Below, piece after piece: positions 58,181 to 64,000 of a stretch of DNA of 64,000 nt (within the stretch, counting starts at the first letter, position 1; every line of letters begins with the position of its first letter). Source of the DNA: Sipunculus nudus. Taxonomy: Eukaryota > Annelida > Sipuncula > Golfingiida > Sipunculidae. The stretch spans positions 51,308,079 through 51,372,078 of the forward strand of contig CM049309.1 of the NCBI GenBank assembly GCA_026874595.1, written 5' to 3'. The notes beneath the pieces are model-generated. The model made no database searches. It saw only the letters and a program-made list of their open reading frames with translations, and had not been told where the DNA came from. A program made the translations under genes and the position numbers.

Positions 58181-58264
58181 TGAGGGTTATTTTTTTTAAG
58201 CTTTTTCGACGTCCGGGCACGAAGCGCTCGGACGATGCACACGCTTTACAAAAATTAACCCTCA
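58181..58264. repeat. 84-bp nested hairpin
   Basis: TGAGGGTTA at the left pairs with TTAACCCTCA at the right. Inside, AAGC pairs with GCTT. In the centre, CGTCCGGGC pairs imperfectly with GCGCTCGGACG around a GAA-containing loop. The outer arms carry T- and A-runs that also pair. It may be a tiny palindromic transposon or a structured RNA element. Confidence 0.6.
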
Positions 58265-58332
58265 TTTTAACAACTACGACCAATTCTCAAGAGTAGATTC
58301 AAATATCCCCATTCGAACCATGGTTTCCAACT

Positions 58333-58405
58333 TGTCTTCTATGGCGCATTGGTAGCGCATAGGACATGTTTTCACACGGTTGCTGGTTCGAGACCCGGTC
58401 AAGAG
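58333..58405 (+). tRNA. tRNA-like sequence (tRNA relic or SINE head)
   Basis: TGGCGCATTGGTAGCGCA fits an A box and D-arm, and TGGTTCGAGACCC fits a B box and T-arm, with normal spacing. I could not draw a convincing anticodon stem or acceptor stem, so function is doubtful and no amino acid is assigned. Confidence 0.35.
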
Positions 58406-58419
58406 CTTCACATTTGCAT

Positions 58420-60100
58420 GTTATGTGTACTAATGTACCATGAATTTCTCATTACAGGAACGCCACCAGATGGAGACACAGCAGACATACGAAATACAGA
58501 CGAAACCACATAGGAAATACTAGACATAGACACCAAGACATTTTTTCGTCACTAAGACAAATTCCCGTAGGCACTAATTCTATAGTCGCTCCTATACTGG
58601 CCTGATTAGACATGACATGAAATCATTCAGCTACCTTGTGATCAAGTATTTCACCAACATGTCAGTTAATGTGGTGACTGTGTAGAAATAACATTTTTAA
58701 AGGCAGGGTACTACAATAGAACACAGGCTTCATCCGAACAACCATAGAATATGCATGAAGTCAAACTGCTACTTACATCTTAATTTTGTCACTTATTTTT
58801 ATCAACCACTTACACTCTCCTCCATTACATAAATCCTGAACATCATAACATCCGTCCGTATACACTCATAATCATAACCTCGTTGAGACAGTGCATGAAT
58901 GATCCTACAGTTTCTCTGGAGCCCGCATTCTATAGTGGCTCCAAAGTTAGTGTAAGAAGCCTAGAATTAGAAAAACCTGTAAGACGAGAGTTGAAAATAC
59001 ATATCAGGTCGAATTCAGCAAACCAAAAATGGTTCCATGTTGTTGAAAGGATCTACCAGTTCATGTATTGTCATCCTACCAAATCGTCAATCATGCATGT
59101 ATTCTTAAACTGAAACAATTCTTTGTTTTAAACTTAGCTGATGTTGATTTGGTATCAACTGATTTTCCTGTCTTTTGTTACAGTGGGTCCCCCTAAACAC
59201 CCAAAACACTGGTGATTTTGTTACCTGTGATGAAACACCACAAAACACTTTTAATTTTGATTTTGAAGCAAAAAACTGGCATCAGTTGATAAGTAATCAT
59301 CTATTGAATGTATCAATACTCTATAATATGAATGAAAACAAGAGTAATTTGTACTATCGACAAGTGCTCAGCTTGATTGCTACTTGCGCCAAAAGGGGGC
59401 AGCGTAATAACCAGCATGAATGGCTGCTCTGTCTGCCAGTGAACTGACACAAAACACTTGATTATCTTTATGTCATAAATTTGTGATGCAATAGTACATA
59501 GATATTTTCAATGAGAAGATTATTTATCGACTGATGATACTCTTAGCTTACTCTGTTACTCTTTAGAGTATCCCCCACACAGGAGCATAATTATACTGGG
59601 TGTATTGCTTAGTATGAAGGGAGGAAAGCAGCACTGTGACCTGGACCTTTGACCCTGTGTCCTCAAACTCGATAGTGTTCTTCATCCATGGGTGGGTGAG
59701 TGATATATGAAAGATGAAAGGTTTTGGTCGTATAGTTTGGCTTAAATTGTGTCCACAAACCTTTAAGCTCAGCTGACGACAAGTCATCTGAGCTATAGGC
59801 AACACCCTTAGTCCGTCCTCCATCTAATCACAGTCGTATGAATCTTTATTAGTGGGCATAATTCTGGCCAAGAACAGGCTAAATTGGCCAATATATACAG
59901 ATCCCCCAGTGCCTTCCAAAGGAAGGCCAATATTGCAAGCACAATTCAGACCCGGTCAACTTCAGCCGGCTGGTACAACAGTAAAGCGGCAGTTTTATTA
60001 CGTAAACATAATTGTGAGCTGTTTCTGTATTAATGAGAATTTTCTCTGTTAAAGTTTATACGCCAGAGTAAGCCAACCGAAAATTTTCCCTTATTGGGCA
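58420..60100. other. No gene recognised; truncated repeat copy at 59,763-59,830
   Basis: Frames at 58,883-59,113 and 59,175-59,447 have no recognisable domain. Near 59,766 AGCTCAGCTGACGACAAG then TCATCTGAGCT begins a short truncated copy of the hairpin-started repeat described at 37,046. Confidence 0.45.
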
Positions 60101-60289
60101 TATTATCGCCCATCCCGCCTCGTTCCCGTGTATCTAGGTCACACTTCCGTTACCCATAATCACATTTTCTTCTGGCGTACGCCATGATGGACGTGTGATC
60201 CCGCTCTGCGAGATTCGTCCACTGTTGGGTTTGTACTAATGAGTTTGCCAACTGAACTGTAAGTTGTCTTCTTTTTTCCCTTGCCCGCC

Positions 60290-60540
60290 ATGGAGAACCC
60301 CACTTATTGTGGCTCTTGTCTTCTTAATCCCGGTTGGGACTCACACCCCACTTGTTTTCGTTGCCGCTCCAACAATGACTCCTGCCGTGTTCCGGCTGAT
60401 CCTTGTTTTCACTGCCAGACTTGGACGTCTGACCAGTGGGCCCTTTCCAGGATTGGGCTCATTCCCCGGTACTTGGGGGTTCATCCTCCTATATTCCATT
60501 GTCTGGCCCCGTGGTTGTCTCCGAGGGGGTGGGGGGGGGG
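60290..60540 (+). pseudogene. DIRS gag-like N-terminal zinc-finger region
   Basis: Starts MENPTYCGSC in a CGCCATGG context. Cys/His positions 7, 10, 19, 22, 25, 32, 39 and 42 form a CxxC, HxxCxxC, C, CxxC pattern ending FHCQTW. The frame is lost at a run of about 12 G at 60,531-60,542. Confidence 0.6.
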
Positions 60541-61173
60541 GGCCTACCCTGGTTGACCGCACCACGGCCGTGCTGCGTTCACCGTCCTGTCACCTCTCCA
60601 GTGTTTAGACAGTTAAATCGTTGAATTCTCATTCACGGAAACGGCATTCTTCCCCCGTTCCCGCGGCCTCCCGTTCTGCCAGCACATCTGCCTATTCCAT
60701 ATTACATATTTTGTCCCGGGCTTGTTAATCACTTATGTCGGATCTCGACGATTTGTCTAGACCCGATTCAGTCCGCCCGGCGCCCTCGCCGGCGCCCCGG
60801 TAATTTCTCCCTTGCCGTTCTCGTCGCCCGGCTCCTCGCCGGATTCCTTCCTTATCCCCGTGGCCAGCTGGAGCCGTCCCGCTGGATCGCCCGGACCTTC
60901 CTGGTGTGCAGGTAAGTGAGTCTGTCCCTCCTGCCTCCATTCGGGGCTGCCGGCCTCGCTTCCGATTCCTCCGTCTGCCGTCGTTACTTACCGGCCGGCC
61001 GGCTCTTCTTTCAGTGACCATCTGCTGTGCGGCCTGCGGCTCCGGTTCCTGTGCCTTCCCGGATGGTTCCTGCTGCTGCCCCTTCCCCGGCTTCCTGTTT
61101 CCAGCCTCCGGTGGCTCCGGCTCAGCGGGTCTCTCTGGCTCCCCCTACACGGGGTTCTCCAGGGTCCCCGACT

Positions 61174-61341
61174 GCTCAGTCAGCCAATCCCGCCCTGGCG
61201 TCAGACCAGTGGTCGGCGATTGCGCTGCGCCGCCAGGCTTGTCGTCCGCGCAAATCAGCTCAGTCAGCCGATCCCGCCCTGGCACCAGACCAGTGGTCGG
61301 CGTTCGCGCTGCACCGCCAGGCTTGGCGTACGCGCAAAGCT
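61174..61341 (+). repeat. In-frame tandem duplication of 84 bp within the DIRS element
   Basis: GCTCAGTCAGCC begins copies at 61,174 and 61,258. In one frame each copy reads PALA(S/P)DQWSA..AL..RQA. The period of 28 codons leaves the frame intact. Confidence 0.85.
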
Positions 61342-61999
61342 GCGCTTATGGACCTAGGGGCTACCTCCACACAGGAGGCTACCCTAGTGGTCCGAAGTTC
61401 CGTTGGTACAACCTCGGACTTCCTCGGCGTCGGCGGCCGGTTCTTAATTGAATCCTGGCCCCTTCCATCGCCCTCCGCAGCGCCCGCCGTGTGTCTGGAA
61501 TTACAGACCACACGGGGGATCTCTTACGTGGGCCCCACGCGGTGGTCTCGGGTTCTCGCTCTACTGGGGCCCCGCTTCCGCCGGGTTCGGTTACACCTTG
61601 GTCCCCCGGTACCCTTGGGAATTCCCCTTGGTTCCAGGCTACCTGTTCGTTCGCTTGCTCCCTTCTCCTGAGCTCCTGGATGTTCAGTCTGCTCCGCTGC
61701 GCCTCGTATCCGGCCTGGCTCCGCGGTTTGCGGACGGTAAGTCTTTATTACCACCCTCTGTCCAGTTTTCCGATCGTCACCTGTCGGATCTGGAGGGGCT
61801 CGGCCGGAGTGCGGCCGGTATGGTTAACTACTTGCAGGCTGTCACTGGCTTGCTCGCCGTTTCTCCGGACACGCTCACTCTCCACGCCTTATGGCCGGCT
61901 TCTGCCCATACTGGCGCTGAGTTTATTCAGGTCGTTGGCTCCCGGTTGTAATTGCATTCTGTCATTTAAGCACTTACAGCCGAAGCTTCTCAGGAGGAG

Positions 62000-64000
62000 T
62001 TGACCGAGCTTTATTCTCCGCCTTTACCGGTTCCCTGCTGTTTGGCGGCCAATTACGGCCTCTCTTTGCCCACACCTTGGCGCGCTCGGATCGTCTGGCC
62101 CGCCTCCGCTCGACCTCTCTTGCGCCTCGGCCTTCCTTCCATGATCCTCCCGTTTCGGAGCCGGTTGCGGCTTCCGCTCAGCCGCGTCGCGCATCTGCTC
62201 TCTCTTCACGTCCTTCCGGACGTTCCAGCCGTTCTCCGCCTTTTTGTGGTCGATCCTCCATCCGAGGTTCGACCAAGAATTGCCTCTCTCGCTCCGTTCG
62301 GCGCTCGGCTCAGCGACGGTTTTCCCGCGTGGGCGGGTTTCACCTCACAGCGGTTCATTCTCGGCGCCCTACAGTTCGGGTTCCGTCTTACGTTTAGCCC
62401 GTTCCGCCTCTGTCAGTTCCGGCATAACGCCTCGCTTGGCAGGGGCCATTCATTCTATGTTCGACAAACGGGCAATTTTGAGGTTTCCCCATCCTCCGTG
62501 GGGTTTCACTCTCGCCTTTTCTTGTTCCCGAACCGCACGGTCGTTGGCGCCCGATCATCGACCTGTAGCGCCTCCTTTTGTTCATCCGTCCGCCCCCGTT
62601 TCGGATGTTCATTATCCATGCTGTGCTCCGCATTGTTTGGCGGATGGATTGGGCGTTCAAAAATAGACCTTACGGATGCCTAATTCACGTTTCCATTCCG
62701 GGTCCACGTGGCCCCCTGGATTTTCCCATACTTGTTCAAGCGGTCCCGTGTTTTCTCCGTTCACCTGGCATTTCTGTGCTCCCTTATCTGGACGCTGGCT
62801 TGTCCCTGCGGCTGCATCACAACGCTCGCTTTGGCGTCCGGCGCAGCGTCGCTCCCGCGCGATTTTACTCTCCCGCTCCGCCGCCTGATTCGTTCCTTTC
62901 TCACGTGGCGCCGTGTAGACTCGCGCCCTGCGGCTTCTCTCCCCGGTGCTCTCAACCGGGCCGCGTCTTTCATCCCGTTCGGCCGCCTGTACCTGCGTCC
63001 GATTCAGTCTATCTTGCGCCGTCACGGCCTTCTCCGGTTAACCTCGGTTCGTCCTACGATCCTCCCGTTTCGGCGCACCTGGCGGTCCCTTCGTCCCTGG
63101 ATGGACCTTTCCTGTCTCCTGCGCGGCGTTCCTTTTTCCAGGGGTGTCGATTGCACCGTCTATACCTATGCGTCTCTCCTCGGTTGGGCGGCCCATATCG
63201 CCGATCTTCACGCTTCCGGGATATGGTCCCCGTCGGAACATCTGCTCCATATCAATATCCTCATACTGCGTGCCGTCCGTCGCGCGATCTCCCACTGGTC
63301 TCCTCGCTTGATCGGACGTCACATTCTCATCCGGACCGACAATCCCACGGTTGTGGCCTATATCTACAAGCAGGGCGGTACTCGGTCTCCCTCGCTCATG
63401 CAGGAGACTTACCTCTTGTTCGATCTATGCCTCTCTCTCCGGGCTTCAGTTCGTGCATCCCATCTTCCAGGCGTGTCGAACGTCCTAGCGGACGCCCTTT
63501 CCCGTCATCCGGCGTCTCTTCCTTCCCCACCGCTCCTTCCACTCCTTATTCGGAGTGTTTTCGCTCGCCTGGGGCGGCCGGACTTCGATCTGTTCGATTT
63601 TCCGTTCCCCCCCACTGTCGTGCCTTCCGAGACGCGTCTACGTCACCCTCGCGACCGTCTACCCGACACGCCGCTGTCCAGGTGGTCTCACCGGTTTCTC
63701 TTTGCGTTTCCGGCGCCTCCGCTCATCCGCCGTGTCCTCCTCCGCTTGTCCCGCGCGGACCAGACTACCCTGCTTCTCATCGTTCCGTTTCATCCTGCGG
63801 CTCCATGGTTTCCTCTGTGGCGCTCGCTTCTCTCTCGCCCCCCGCTTATACTACCGCTCCGCATCGCGCTCCCGTCGTTCCCTCGAGCGCGGCGCCTGTT
63901 TCGGTCGTGCCCTCTATGCGCATGCGTGCTCTCTTCGGACACCTCAAGGATCAGGGCATTTCAAGTCCGGCTGCTCTCCTCACCTCGGCTCCCCGTCGCC
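62000..64000 (+). pseudogene. DIRS-like RT and RNase H polyprotein with disabling changes
   Basis: One frame runs from 62,000 to the window end with a single TAA at 62,681-62,683. RT start: GARLSDGFPAWAGFTSQRFI and LGALQFGFRLTF (near 62,300). Motif A: IDLTDA then TAA where Tyr is usual. Motif B: LFKRSRVFSVHLAF then CSLIWTL. Motif C (YLDD) is missing in this frame. RNase H: TYASLLGWAAH (Tyr for the catalytic Asp), LHINILILRA (Ile for the catalytic Glu), RTDNPTVVAYIYKQGGTRS and HLPGVSNVLADALSRH (Asp and His intact). GRLYLRPIQS precedes RNase H as in DIRS. Some segments near 62,460-62,580 fit better in another frame. Not functional as it stands. Confidence 0.72.

Larger units (their letters stand above)
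60110..64000 (+). mobile_element. DIRS-like tyrosine-recombinase retroelement, degenerate, running off the window
   Basis: Base composition changes abruptly near 60,200 to GC-rich with a pyrimidine-rich plus strand. A gag-like zinc finger (60,290), an RT-like region (from about 62,245), an RNase H of the DIRS type (63,146-63,510) and the region leading toward the recombinase follow in the DIRS order. The tyrosine recombinase and right terminus would lie beyond 64,000. The left boundary is uncertain. Confidence 0.8.

Noticed and set aside
62785-62796. PYLDAG reading as a mutated YLDD RT motif
   Set aside because: It lies in a different frame from motifs A and B and from RNase H, so it is probably coincidental.

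Overview
This is a window from a eukaryotic, animal genome. The genes have many small exons with consensus GT/AG splice sites. The intergenic and intronic DNA is AT-rich and full of (TA)n microsatellites, tRNA-derived SINEs, non-LTR retrotransposons, short DNA transposons and a DIRS-type element. A dispersed repeat that starts with an AGCTCA..TGAGCT hairpin and ends with an ACCCATGGGT palindrome resembles one I associate with molluscs. I infer a lophotrochozoan, most likely a mollusc; no species can be named from this.

Two protein-coding genes can be assembled completely. The first, on the + strand at 10,762-31,916, has 17 coding exons whose phases all match. They total 1,809 nt and encode a 602-residue sodium:solute symporter of the SLC5 family, closest to the SLC5A8/A12 (sodium-coupled monocarboxylate) and A6/A5 branch. 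The second, on the - strand at 48,859-42,531, has five exons totalling 714 nt. It encodes a 237-residue protein with a signal peptide, a cysteine-poor ectodomain, a Ser/Thr-rich stalk and a C-terminal GPI-anchor-like hydrophobic tail. I do not recognise its family. The two genes converge on about 10.6 kb of repeat DNA.

Layout. 1-6.5 kb: no convincing gene, one LINE tail and one SINE. 6.6-10.7 kb: a mobile element with inverted ends of about 430 bp around a 21-copy, ~118-bp tandem array, ending about 70 bp before the transporter start codon. 10.8-31.9 kb: transporter gene with MITEs, SINEs and microsatellites in its introns, and tandem duplications covering two of its own splice junctions (exon 5 donor, exon 15 acceptor). 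32.4-37.9 kb: a 5'-truncated LINE flanked by 1.17-kb direct repeats. 37.9-42.5 kb: repeats. 42.5-48.9 kb: the GPI-type gene. 51.3-51.6 kb: a MITE. 52.6-56.5 kb: a second LINE split by a 1.7-kb piggyBac-type element at TTAA. 56.5-60.1 kb: no gene seen. 60.1-64 kb: a GC- and pyrimidine-rich, degenerate DIRS-like retroelement running off the window.

No computation or database search was run. Domain calls rest on recognised motifs, and repeat boundaries were set by eye.
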